A DNA stretch of 64,000 nt from Amphibalanus amphitrite (taxonomy: Eukaryota > Arthropoda > Thecostraca > Balanomorpha > Balanidae): contig NW_024882935.1 in NCBI RefSeq assembly GCF_019059575.1, positions 62,001 through 126,000 of the forward strand, written 5' to 3'. Below, in pieces: positions 21,362 to 39,639 of this stretch (the first letter of the stretch is position 1; each line of letters opens with the position of its first letter). The position numbers and the translations under genes are program-made. The notes under the pieces are model-generated. The model saw only the letters and a list, made by a program, of their open reading frames with translations. It ran no database searches and was not told the origin of the DNA.

Positions 21362-24300
21362 CTACTTGTCTTTCTCGTCCCTCCAGCTCTCCAGCTCTTG
21401 GAGCTCCTGCAGAAACTTGGGGTCTGTGTTGCGGTGACCCCGCAGCCGACCCATCTCGTGGAACACGTTCTTCTCGTGTTTGGAGGCCGCCTTAAACCGA
21501 GCGGGGACGAAGTTCTGCCTCAGGGCGCGCGGGATGTAGCCCGGGTAGAAATCGTCCAGCCTGGCGACAGAGGAGACAGGTGTCATCGTACCGTCGGGGG
21601 CAATATGGGAGGAGACCGACTATGAGAAAAATCCACCGTACCAATCGCTGAAAAAGCACGAACTAACAGTTAAAAGCAAGAACTAACGAATTAACAGTTA
21701 AAAGCACGTTAGAGATCAACAATGGAAACAGGCCACGCTTTAGCATGCTTTACGTGCCTGCAAAGATGGCAAGGGAACTACAACTCCTTGGGGGTCGTAA
21801 GAAGAGAAAAAAACGATGTAGAACACTTCTCAGCAGAAAAGGAAGATTTTAATCGGGTGCATTGAGGCAGTCATTCCATTGACAGTCTTTAGAATTACTG
21901 TCAATGGAATGGAACGCAGACATTTTGATGTGATTTCGTTTCGACCATTTCCACCAGCGCTACCAGGGGTCGCCCAGCCACAGCCGGCGCGCGCACGCTG
22001 CCCACCTCCTCATGTCCGGATACTTGTTGAGCTCGAAGAAACGTTTGCGCGCCTCCATCGGCCGGGTCTGGAACTGGACCTTGTAGATCTTCTCCCACAT
22101 GTAGACCTCGTCCTTGAGCCGGCTGCGGGGCCGGCACGACATGATGTGGAAGTAGGTCTGCAGGTACTTGGTGCGCAGCCAGTCGTCCTCCACCGCGTCT
22201 ACCGGAGCCAGAGAGTAATGTCAAAAAGACGAACAACAACGAAACAAACAGGCATCAGACGCCAATACAGCCAGAGGGAAGGATTTCAGATGTCGCTAAG
22301 TCATTTAGCATTAAATGCGACGAAAGTGATGAACCGTGAAGGCTCACTAGCTCGAGTGGCGATAAACGAATTCCATCGCGGCTCAATCGATAACATGCCT
22401 ATACAGCAACACACCGCCCATCCACCCCAACCCACTGCACCTGTCCGCACGTCCCCTCCTTACCGAGACTCCGCTCGGGGTCCAGGTAGGGTCGCAGCTC
22501 GATGCCGTCCCGGTCACCGGTCGGCAGCAGGTACAGCTGAAGCAGACGCTTCAGCACCTCCTCGTTCAGACCTTCCACCTGTGGAAGACCGGCAGTCGGG
22601 GCAGGTCAGTTGAGATCAGAGCATCCGCTGGCATCGCAACGGACGGGGAAACGTAGATCGGACATTAGCAACGCAACATACTAAGATGAGGTTCGGTGCC
22701 AAAAGTGGCGACAGTTAAGCGGCACTTGTCTGCATTTGAAGCTCAGTCTAGGCACACGCCACCCCCTGTCACTCACTGCAAGCAACGGCATCGTGGTACC
22801 ATTTTTGCATTAGAGCGAATGACAAGCACACAATCCTAAATGTATTCGAGCGAATGCTATCATTAGCTCGAATGCATAAAATCATGCCTGATAATTTACA
22901 ATTGTGGCATCTCTTAATCTCTGTCGCCCATGACTGGTACAGCTGCATCCATCACCACTCACCCCCTTTTCGGTGACGTTCTGGTAGAGCTGCATCTCTG
23001 GCAGCACCCAGCACGTGTTTCCGGGCGCACCGTGCTCGGCCGGCGTCAGCAGCGCGCCGGTGGTGTTCAGCTGAAACGCCGAGAAGGTCCAGGTGCGGCC
23101 GTCGGTGATCACCGTCTGTGTCGTCAAAGGGTACGTCAGCTCGGTCAGCGGCGAGAAGCCCACGCCGCACGCCTGCGAGAGGCATGACGCGAAGCCGCTG
23201 AGACAGGCCTGGGCGCGCAGGGCGTCGGGCCGGTCGGCGGCGGCGTGCTGGCCGTATTTGGTGGCGTGTCGCACCAGGTGTTCCCGGGTCAGCCAGTTGA
23301 CCAGGCCGAACTGGCGGCCGTCCTCCGGCCACACGCCTGGCGGGCATAGGAGAGTAGCGGTCAACGGTAGCGGACAGTTATCACGTCAGTATTACTTGCC
23401 TGCATCTGATAGTGGTGATCTAATATGTTGCTACATTTGACATAATAAAAATAATGTAGCCATCAGACGATCAAGACAAGACAAGACAATTCACTGGACG
23501 TGACTCCAAGGCCGCGTTGGTTGCTATCAACCCAGACCACTATCCACAAAAAAATGAAAGTAGGTAATAAAAAATGAGCCTGGGCAAAACATCACAATAG
23601 GTTGTCTGTTAGCTGACCGGGTATGTTGGTGCCGTGCCGGAACTTGTAGGCGCACTGTCGGGTGCGCGGCTCGCGGCTGTCCATCTCCAGCGGCGGCGGC
23701 TGGTGTCCCACCGGATCCCCCTGACCGGCCAGCGCGGGCAGCGGCAGGCGGCCGCGCACCAGCAGCGCCGGCTGGCCCACGAACTGGACCGGCCGCGACA
23801 CGGGGTCGTTGCGCTCCTCCTCGGGGATGTGCCGGCGAAACGAGCGCACGTGCCGCTGCCGACTGTCGGCCGGGACGTCGCTCAGCCACCAGAAGGCCTC
23901 CAGCCGCGGCGACAGGTCCGACTGAGGGGAGAGGGTGAGGGGGGTCAGTGAGAGGGGAGGGGAGGGGCAGACTGTGAGTAAGACGATGTCGCTGAACCAA
24001 CAACGAGATAAGCGTAAGTATCACGTTACCGTTCAGGAGTAGTGTGCTACGATACCGTACGTACCTAGTTTAAAGAAATGCAGCATTGCAATTCTATGAC
24101 ATTTTCATCCGCAGCTCTTGATGTCAGTAGGCGTTATCACATGTTTCAACGCTTTAACCCGCGCCCGGCTGGGGGTCCTGGATTTCCACGCCCTGCTGGG
24201 GGGGGGGGGGTGTTTGAACACCCCCCCCCCTTGTAACTCGGCTCCTGGGCCACGTAGCGATACGCGGAAGGCGGCGTTCGAAAGAGCGTCAAAAATAATC

Positions 24301-27096
24301 ACGAAATCACTTCGGTCAATTTTTTGGTCAGGTCAAATTTCAGGTCACCAGAGGTCATTGAAGGCAAAATTTCGCCGATTTCCAGGTCGAATGGCGAAAA
24401 TTTCCAAGAAGCCAACGCATAACTCGGGAACCAATAGAGCTACAGCGCCGCGGAAAAGCGCATTCGATAGCCCTATTAACGCGCTTTCTGAGTAATTCTC
24501 TCAGATTTGACCTAACGTCAACGGTTTTGCCTGCAGGGGGCAAAAACTGCAAAAATAGCCGATTTTTTTGGAAACAGTTTTTCTGCAATAACTTTTGACC
24601 CAAGCCCTGTACGAGCTTACTTTTACCGGCATCGTGTTCCTCTCGTCAAGACGCATCGAATGAACTATAACTTGACCTTGAAAGGTCAACTTGAAAATTT
24701 GACCTCAGGTCAAGGTCATGACCTGACCGGAAAGGGTCATGTTGCATATCAGTCGATCCGTATCGTCGAGCTGAACACATCTAAGGCGTTTTCATCGCTC
24801 TAGCATGCCTCTATCAAAAGTTATTTGCGAAAAACTGTTAGATACCATTCGTGACCTAAGATGACCTCAGGGCATAAACAAGGGTCACGGACACCATTTT
24901 CATGTTCAGTGTGTCTAAACCACTTGTAATTCGGTGTTTGGGAGTGTTTATAATGTCTTTCATCCAAAAGAGGCGCATTTCAATTTTCTCCCATTGACTT
25001 ATAATGGGGAGGTCGCAAAATTGACCTGACCTTAGGTCATCGATATCAAAATTCTGAGATATACATTTTGTACATGCTATTGCTCTTAGCAATCGCTGAA
25101 AGTTTCAAAGCGATCGGTCACTCGGTGTAGCTATGACAGACATTGAAACTTTTATGAGGTGAGGTCACTTCAAGTGACCTGGTGACCTGACCTTGAATGA
25201 CCTTGGTCTGAAATTTTCACAACATGTGTAGAATTGATGTATGATAAGGTGTACCAAAAACGGCGGCGCTCCGCGCCGCCGTTTTTGAGATATTCGCGAA
25301 AAACCACAAGGGGGGTGTTCAAACACCCCCCCCCCAGCAGGGCGCGGGTTAAACCACGGAAAGACTACAAACGTGCGGCTAATGCGAGCCGACATACGCC
25401 GAATCGCGATTCCGGCTAAACATGGTCTCGAAAAGTAGGTCACAGGTCAAAGGTCATTTGGGCCAGGTTCATGAAATTTTCAGGGTAGGTGTAAAATTGA
25501 TCGACTTGAGGGTGATGAAAGTTTCGTCGCGATCGGCCGCTTTTTACGCGAGTTATTCGCGAAAAACCGAGGGGGGTTCCGTTCCATCGTTCGACCCCCC
25601 CCCCTCTATACGGGCGACGGTTATGCAATAAAATCTTGCTTTCTTACGTACTTTATCGAATAAGTACATTTGCGTGCCGACATACCTTTTATCCTCCGTG
25701 CTGAATATATGCAAACTATTTCCTCAAATCACGAAATTCACCCGACCTATAGTTAAATACAAGCACCGCGATGCAGCGCTCTTATCACTGATTACTGATT
25801 AGCGACCGAATGTCCGTGAATACTCGCGTGGGGTTCAACAACCAATGACTAACCACGTAGTTCTCAATTAATACCAAATGGGGAATGTTGTGAAAAAGGT
25901 TGGCATCTGATGTCATCATGTGCTTAGCATTTGTACCATATTTGCAAATAGAACCACTCTAAGCATATGGAGATTTTATTGGGCAAATGAGGCATTAATA
26001 TCAAAAGATATTCCAGTGTGCAGCATATAATTGCAGACCCAAATGACATAATGAACATGTTTGTGATGAGGGAAGACTTTCTAAGCAAGTCATACCATAG
26101 CATAGAATTAGAAGAATTATTCATGTTAAAAAACAATAATACCTGGAGCTAAAACAGTGTTGACTGCCTAATTTGTAGGTACATAAAGAGCAGTCATGGA
26201 TTAGTTACCTGTGAGTCAGCTATGTGGTCTGCCTGATCACTCAGCAGGCTGACCAGAGCGTGGTTGATCGCCCAGATGATGTTGTCACTGGTCTCCTTCT
26301 GCTGCCGGCTTTCAACTCTGTCTACTTTTGGCCTGGAGACAGATTAACCAGTGAAGAGTTAGGCAGGTACCTAAAGCTCCTTCCAGCATTACAACAATGT
26401 GTTGTATCAAGCTGGCAAGCTGACCACTTCCTTGTTAAGTTTAAGTAAAAACTTTTTAAAGCATTGGTATTGCGTAGCATCATTGTGCTTATTTGCACAT
26501 CAACATGCTTCAATTGTCTTTGATATAGCATTACGCCTCCATTATTTGTCTGATTAGATCCCTTCCAATAAGCATACCTACAAACATTAACCAACAACAC
26601 AATGTGTTTGTAATTAATGGCATTACCTATGGCAAAGCTCCAATAGAAAAATATCCTCAACCTTTTTCTTCAGGACAGGGAGGAACTTATTCACTTCATC
26701 ATCAAGAGTAGAGTAAACATTTGGCCATGCTTCCACAACATTTGTCCTGGTTGCAAACTGGATAAATTCTGCATGGTTGTAATGCACATCATGAGGAGAG
26801 AGCTGACAAGCCCAGTGTCCATAATATCTTGACATGTTCAGTTCAAGTTGTTTCTCCTGAACTGTTGGAAGGCTTTGGATGAGCTTGTGCCATTGCTGGG
26901 TTTCGCGATCTTTAGTAGCTTTGAATGACGTATCCAGCACGGGAGGATACTCGGCTTCAGTTTCTCCAGCCTGCTTGACATCACTGACATTATTAGAGGA
27001 ACTTGTTGTAGCAAAACACCGACTATTTATCCCCTTTTTGAGTAAATTTAGCCTCAGAGCCGAGCTACGACATGTCACAGCCATGGAGGCCGCCAT
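21362..27096 (-). CDS. MRPS30: mitochondrial ribosomal protein S30 (mS30/mL65)
   Basis: Seven exons on the minus strand, from 5' to 3': 26627-27096, 26209-26332, 23618-23921, 22963-23336, 22464-22578, 22006-22198, 21362-21560. All borders are GT-AG and the phases join into 592 codons plus TAG. The Ala/Arg/Ser-rich N-terminus fits a mitochondrial targeting peptide. I chose the ATG at 27096 (MAASMAV, AACATGG context); an in-frame ATG 16 codons earlier (27144) is possible. Family marks include YPPVLDTS, ELNMSRYYG, QFATRTN, the exon-4 block VITDGRTWTFSAFQLNTTG and EGLNEEVLKRLL. The protein is a PDCD9-family component of the mitochondrial large subunit. The C-terminal third (last two exons, Trp/Tyr/Arg-rich) extends past the block shared with vertebrates. 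A TTAA transposon fills part of intron 2. Confidence 0.92.
24134..24153. mobile_element. left remnant of an older TTAA element split by copy 4
   Basis: Matches the phrase TATCACATGTTTGAACGCTT seen inside copy 1a (about 1445-1468), with one change. The match continues on the other side of copy 4 from 25349. Confidence 0.6.
24158..25348. mobile_element. TTAA-flanked foldback MITE, copy 4
   Basis: TTAA lies at 24154-24157 and 25349-25352. The ends read CCCGCGCCCGGCTGGGGG and CCCCCAGCAGGGCGCGGG, inverted with small differences. Hairpins have perfectly matching cores: TGTTTGAACA on the left and TGTTCAAACA on the right, each between G and C runs. The body is full of GGTCA/TGACC motifs. It is inserted in MRPS30 intron 2, inside an older relative. 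Confidence 0.85.
25353..25620. mobile_element. right remnant of the older TTAA element
   Basis: Closely matches the right third of copies 1a and 1b, including the triple AGGTCA array (25437-25456) and the final G/C hairpin. It ends CGGGCGACGG followed by TTAT, so the outer TTAA has decayed. Confidence 0.75.
25621..26208 (-). other. MRPS30 intron sequence
   Basis: AT-rich. Nothing recognised. Confidence 0.45.
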
Positions 27097-27617
27097 GTTT
27101 ACTAAACCAAGTGTACTGAAAACGTGCTGAAAACTGGAAAACATCTAATCAACATTTGATACTTTTAAAGAAATTTGATCTTTGAAACTCAAAAATAAAA
27201 ACTGCAACATAAAATATACCGGAAAAAGATTTTTTGCTACAAAACTTTGCAAGTTATTTGTAAAATTAATCAAGAAGGAAATAAATGATGCGACAAACAC
27301 GCCGCACTGAGACAAACAATTTTACTTGTCTCTGAGGAGATTTGCATTGTGTGGGAATATGATAAGACATTGCGCAGCGGGTTTTATTGTTTTCAGTCGT
27401 TTATTGCCATGTGAATACATTTATTTGAAATAATTAGCCAGGGAAATGTCAGCTTGGAACTCCATGAGGCCGACGGAGCTGAAGTTGACGTTGGAGCCAG
27501 CTATGGAGTGTTGAACTGAGATGCAGTCATTGCAAGCCAATGTGAACTAAGCCTTTGTTGAAAGATTTTCAGCTTCTAGCTGTTTTCACTTTTGCTGCTT
27601 GTTTTCATTTAATCATC
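27097..27617. promoter_or_regulatory. candidate divergent promoter region
   Basis: Lies between the MRPS30 start (minus strand) and a plus-strand ATG exon at 27618. It is AT-rich with no clear core promoter motif, so the call rests on gene arrangement only. Confidence 0.35.
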
Positions 27618-27643
27618 ATGTCTGAAAAGGGAAAATCCAAAGG
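27618..27643 (+). CDS. possible tiny first coding exon of an unidentified gene
   Basis: An ATG opens MSEKGKSKG and reaches a strong GGGTAAGT donor at 27644. No partner exon was found with matching phase. The ORF near 29006 would meet a stop at the join, so at least one exon is missing or the call is wrong. Confidence 0.35.
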
Positions 27644-29005
27644 GTAAGTAAATGCCATTTCATTCTTACAATTGACTATCAATTAGAGTATGATTGTTCA
27701 ATCAAAATGGCCGAGGTAAGTGGTTACATTCCGAACTGCTGTAGTTCATACATCCGGGATGCAGCCCTGGTTATCCTAATCATTTTCTCACCTTTTTTGG
27801 ATTAATGGTTAAGATCCTCTTTCAATATGGACAACAAGTTCCATCAGCAGAGCCCACAGCCCAATCAATATTCACAAGTGCCGTGGTTTTTATATTTTGA
27901 TGGGTGTTGAAATTCAGATGATAATATGCATGGGTTATAGGTACATGCTGAAGGTTTTGGATATCATAGATACAAGACTGAGGGTTGTTATTCATTGTCA
28001 TGATCCAATGTTAGTTGTCCTTTTCACTAGTTCATAATTAGTATACATGGCTGCAAGCCTGCAGTGTTTAAATTGGACAAATACCATAAACTATGTCTAA
28101 TCTAGCGCAATCTGTCCTAGTCTTCTTTAAAGGTTTTTCAGTTACTTTCAAATAATTTTAGTGGGTAAAAGTATGTCCTTGACAATTATTGATTTTCTAT
28201 AAGGATAATCAGTTAAATAATTGAGGCTGTTGGCAAATTACTAGAACCACTTAATTCAAATAAGAAACACTGGAGTCTGAGCTGGATTTGGCCAATGGGT
28301 AACTTATATTAGTACCTACATCAGACTATCATTGCATCCATAACATAAACAGATGCTTGCATAATTATCAATGAAACTAGGTAGGTATACAGTAATGCCA
28401 CTACAAGCTCTCATCATTCAGAGCTCAGTTGAGAATGCTTGACACATGTTTGCCAAAGCCATGTCAAATTAATTAACAAGGTTCAAGCAGAGGCATTAAC
28501 ATGTAGCCTCTCTTTTAACATTTGATCCCAGACCCCCTACTGACCTGGAAATTTTTACACACAATTGTGTTGGGCTAGATGATATGGAATCCTAGGAGAC
28601 TGTAGTTAGGACAGGTAAGTAGCTTCAATAGCACCATTTGTCTAGGTTTACAATGTATTATCAGTCACAAGAGGTGAAATGTGGTTGAGTTGAGCATGCA
28701 TGCAAGTGCAACTTTATAAGCCCATAGGCATATCGTGGATGCTAGACACCCTGAAGAGGTTAGTTGCATCTAAGAAAAGTCCCTGCTTTGTGGTAGCTAT
28801 CAATTAGGTGTCTTTGATTTCAGCCTGGCCTTTTGTAGAAGTAGATGGACTATTCGGGTTTCAGGTGCTAGTTAAACTGTTTTAAAAATGACAATTGTTT
28901 TTCATTTTAAAGCTACCTGCTTTTCAAAGTAAAAACGTGTGCACTGTCATACTGCCACTGTTCATACTGATACCACAGCCCACAGTCCATGAATTTTTTT
29001 TTCAG
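27644..29005 (+). other. AT-rich sequence, nothing recognised
   Basis: Intron-like composition. No repeat boundary or exon was identified. Confidence 0.4.
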
Positions 29006-29152
29006 ATAAAAGAGCACATCCTTGTCAAAGGCGAACTCTTGTATGATGCTACTCATGTTAGAATGGCAAATTTGAAGCATTTTGAGGAACAATTAATTAT
29101 GTCAAATATTAATTCAGCCACAGATGGCACCTCCCCGACGGTTTTCTCGTGA
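29006..29152 (+). CDS. possible terminal exon, unidentified
   Basis: A long T-run and CAG acceptor at 29005 precede an open frame IKEHILVKGELLYDATHVRM and onward to TGA at 29150-29152. Its composition is protein-like but I recognise no family. It does not join in frame to the exon at 27618. Confidence 0.25.
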   Translation: MKEHILVKGELLYDATHVRMANLKHFEEQLIMSNINSATDGTSPTVFS

Positions 29153-29357
29153 TTACTCGGAACACGTTAGAGATAGAGAGCGTTGGACTTCGCGAAAGCA
29201 CGCGTTCCCGGTTATAACAGCCCGGGCTCGAAGCGCGACGGGCGCTTGACGTTTATGAGCCGAGCCTCCTTACAGGTATGGTTGCGGTTGGTGGCAGGCC
29301 GCAGCCAGGCGAGGTCAGTGAGGGGACCGGCCGTGCGCGGCTATGTGCGCACGTTAA

Positions 29358-30428
29358 AGGTAGTGTGCCACCTTTGAAAGATTTCCAATTTTATTTTTCC
29401 TAGGATAAGAAGCTTCTGTTTTTACCTAATATCGCAAAAAAAATCAAAAATGGGCCTGGAATAGTGCCTTTTTCGCCAAAAAGTTTATCGGTTTTTCGAT
29501 ATGTATAACAAATGTAGTGGGCTCACCTGCAAACAGGCGTCGGCAACAATCGCGAATGCGGCGCACATGTGACAATAAGCAAAGGTCATTATAGTGTTAC
29601 GACGTACGGGAATGAGTTATCAGCTGTCTAATCGTAGACAACACAATGTCGAGCCTTAAACTGTAAGCCTGTAATGGTATTGTTTCTTTTATTTGGCTGT
29701 CGAACATTATTCATGGTTTGAAATATGATTTTATGTAAAATAATTGATATGAAAAAGCCGTCTCATAAGTTATGACCCCATTTCACCGCACGCAAGTGGC
29801 AGAAATGACCATGATCAGCTGACGCATTTTTCTTGGCCGAAGTCAGAGCGCGCAGCCCGACGCGCCACCACCGCACCACAAAGTATGAGCAGAAGCCGCG
29901 CCCAAAGCCAGGGCCCCGGTAACGTGAGGTAGCCGAGTCGGGGCAGCGTGCGCTGACCCAAGCCGGGGCCGCAGCTTTGGGCGCGGTCTACCGCATCCCC
30001 GCGGGCAGCCCCGGGCTATCACATGACACCGGGAGGACGCGCGGCTCCAGCTTGGGTCAGCGCACGCTGCCCTGACTCGGCTACCTCACGTTACTGGGGC
30101 CCTGGCTTTGGGCGCGGTCTACCGCACCACCTAACAGGCGTGTTCGAAACCGCAGGAGCTGATGATGAACGGGTTTATCGAAACTTGATTGGATGAGCCT
30201 ATCGGTAATAGCGATTTCAGTGTGTGCATTTATTGTTCATAGTGGTGTGAAATGTGGTTGGGGTACGACCGACAACCCGTCGGGGCGAATTTCGCACTGG
30301 GGTACTCAAAATTTGAAGAAGTTAAGACGTTTCCATGAGTTTTGAAGGTATGGATAAGTTCTAAAAATCCGGTTCTCCTTATCTGGGCCATTAACTCCAT
30401 ACGGTCCAGGAAAGCTGGCACACTACCT
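29358..30428. mobile_element. TTAA-flanked MITE of a second family, with internal foldback
   Basis: TTAA lies at 29354-29357 and 30429-30432. The ends are AGGTAGTGTGCCA and its inverse TGGCACACTACCT. Near the centre are two 68-base inverted arms, 29896-29963 and 30050-30117, differing at about two positions. A third partial copy of GCTTTGGGCGCGGTCTACCG lies at about 29974-29993. A minus-strand open frame at 30230-30547 overlaps the right end and has no recognised domain. Confidence 0.78.
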
Positions 30429-30432
30429 TTAA

Positions 30433-31670
30433 ACTTTGGACTCCAAATTCTGCGATAGAACCGGAATTGCACGATCGGAGGGTAGAGGGCAGGGCCAACG
30501 CAACAAGCTTCGCTTAGTGGGGGCTCTGCCATTGTGAATCCTTCCATTCAAAAGGTTCGGACTAAATTTATTTAAAAAAGTAATATGCCGAAAACCGGAC
30601 TCCTACAATGGCATTGGTACTTGATCTGACCTCAAACGTCTCTGCATATTAATATCCTAAGTTGTTTTATGGAAAACTGATATTTTGCATTTTATTTATC
30701 ATGTGGATTCGTTTTGACTGGGCCATTGCCATATTAGGTCTGTTCCATCCATGACGTGGACACTGGACAGTGGAAACTTGTGCTCAAGGTTTTGAGAGCC
30801 CAGCCTGCTCGGGTCGTTCCAATGGTTCATAGATGAAACTGCTTACAGGGATGGTGTGTGATTTTTTAGAAAAATAATTCTGTGCCTTTTTAGGTAGGCA
30901 AATACACGGACCGTACAGCATAATTTTGGCACGCTTTCGAAAATTCTGCCGATTCTCAGTGTAACGGTCGGACGATGTAGGTCAGAGCCAGAGGTCGCAC
31001 GAGAAGTTCGTATACTGTTGTGCGGATACTGGTTTAGCGACTCTGTCTTTTCAAGACACACCAACTAAAACTGACCCTTCGTCATGCCACATCCTATCGA
31101 TAAGATACGAGCTGTGCACCTCGGTCGGTTGGTGTTCCGGGGGGTAGCGCGGCGTCACATTACTGGAAGCGCGGCGTCCGGAGGGGCCGGGCATCGACAC
31201 GGCCGGACGTTGCGTCCCTATCGCGCCGCATATCCGGCGAGCGGCCGCACTCGGCGACCGGCGGGGCTCCGCGGTGGTACAGACTTCCCTGTGATTACGC
31301 TCCGGGCGCGGCACGACGCGCGGCCAGTCCACCGTCCACTGGCGTGTCGTACTCGTGGTTTTGTCCGCTGGCCTGCCCACCTCTGACCGTCGAGTCCTCC
31401 ATTGGTTTGCCGGACCAACTCGTGGTTTTTACTCTGGTGTGTCCATCTGACCGCCGAACTCCAGACGTCTGGCCGGCTCAGTGGTGGTCGGCAGGCCGCC
31501 GGGACGGATGTGTGAGAGTGCGGACCGGCTCACTAGTGCTGCGTGTTCAGGCCGCCGGGCCGTGGTGTCCAGTGCGTGAGGGGAGGCCGGCCACCGTGGC
31601 GGCCGTGCTGAGTGACGGCGGCGGCGGCGGCGGTGCGGAGCGGCAGGACACCGCCGCAGACTCCGACGGC
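30433..31670 (+). other. spacer and probable Hippo 5' region
   Basis: AT-moderate up to about 31090, then a strongly GC- and CpG-rich stretch (31100-31670) that may be the Hippo promoter and 5' untranslated region. No TATA-like or other promoter element was confirmed. Confidence 0.35.
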
Positions 31671-38995
<7,325 letters not shown>

Positions 38996-39639
38996 TGTGG
39001 TCGCCGCGAGGCGCGCAGTGTCGAGCGAGTGTGCCGGACCGAGCCGGCCGGCGCGCCACCGGTGCCATAGAGCGCGCGGCCCGGCGGCCACCGGTACCGC
39101 CACCGTCTCTGCGGGTCTTAGCTGATAGCACGCCGCCACCGGCCAGAGAACTTTTAACGACAGCGAGGCCAGCGCCCGGCGTTTTAGTGCGCGCTCTGTG
39201 CATATGACTGTGCCGAGGAGTCGGCCCGCCCAGAGCGGGGCCGGCACCGACTGTTTAACCTATCATGAGCGTTTTATACATCGCTGGTCAATACACTAAC
39301 ATGAGAGGATCGACAATACGGATTTATGTGAGTATATATCCTGTATCATGCTGGCCAGGAGTGGTATCGTCTCATAAATCCCGACTTGATGAACGGTCTT
39401 AAAAACCTTTCAGTCCAGCCCATACTTCCTCTCATATTTCCAGCAGTTACTTTCTGTGTCATCGTTTATTCAACAACTATTCATCATCATGAGCCATGAA
39501 CAAGACACCGGCACAGTTGCATGTAGATGGTCTGTTGGTCAGCCCGGCCCGCCCGCAGATCCAAGTGTGACGTCTGATCCTCTCCTGCCTCATCCTCAGC
39601 CTCAGCGGTCAGCCGACCGGCTGAGTCCCGCGCGGCGCC
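38996..39639. other. convergent 3' spacer between Hippo and MRTO4
   Basis: Holds both 3' untranslated regions. Nothing else recognised. Confidence 0.5.

Noticed and set aside
30230-30547. Minus-strand 105-codon gene
   Set aside because: Overlaps the right end of a TTAA MITE and has no recognisable domain or splice context.
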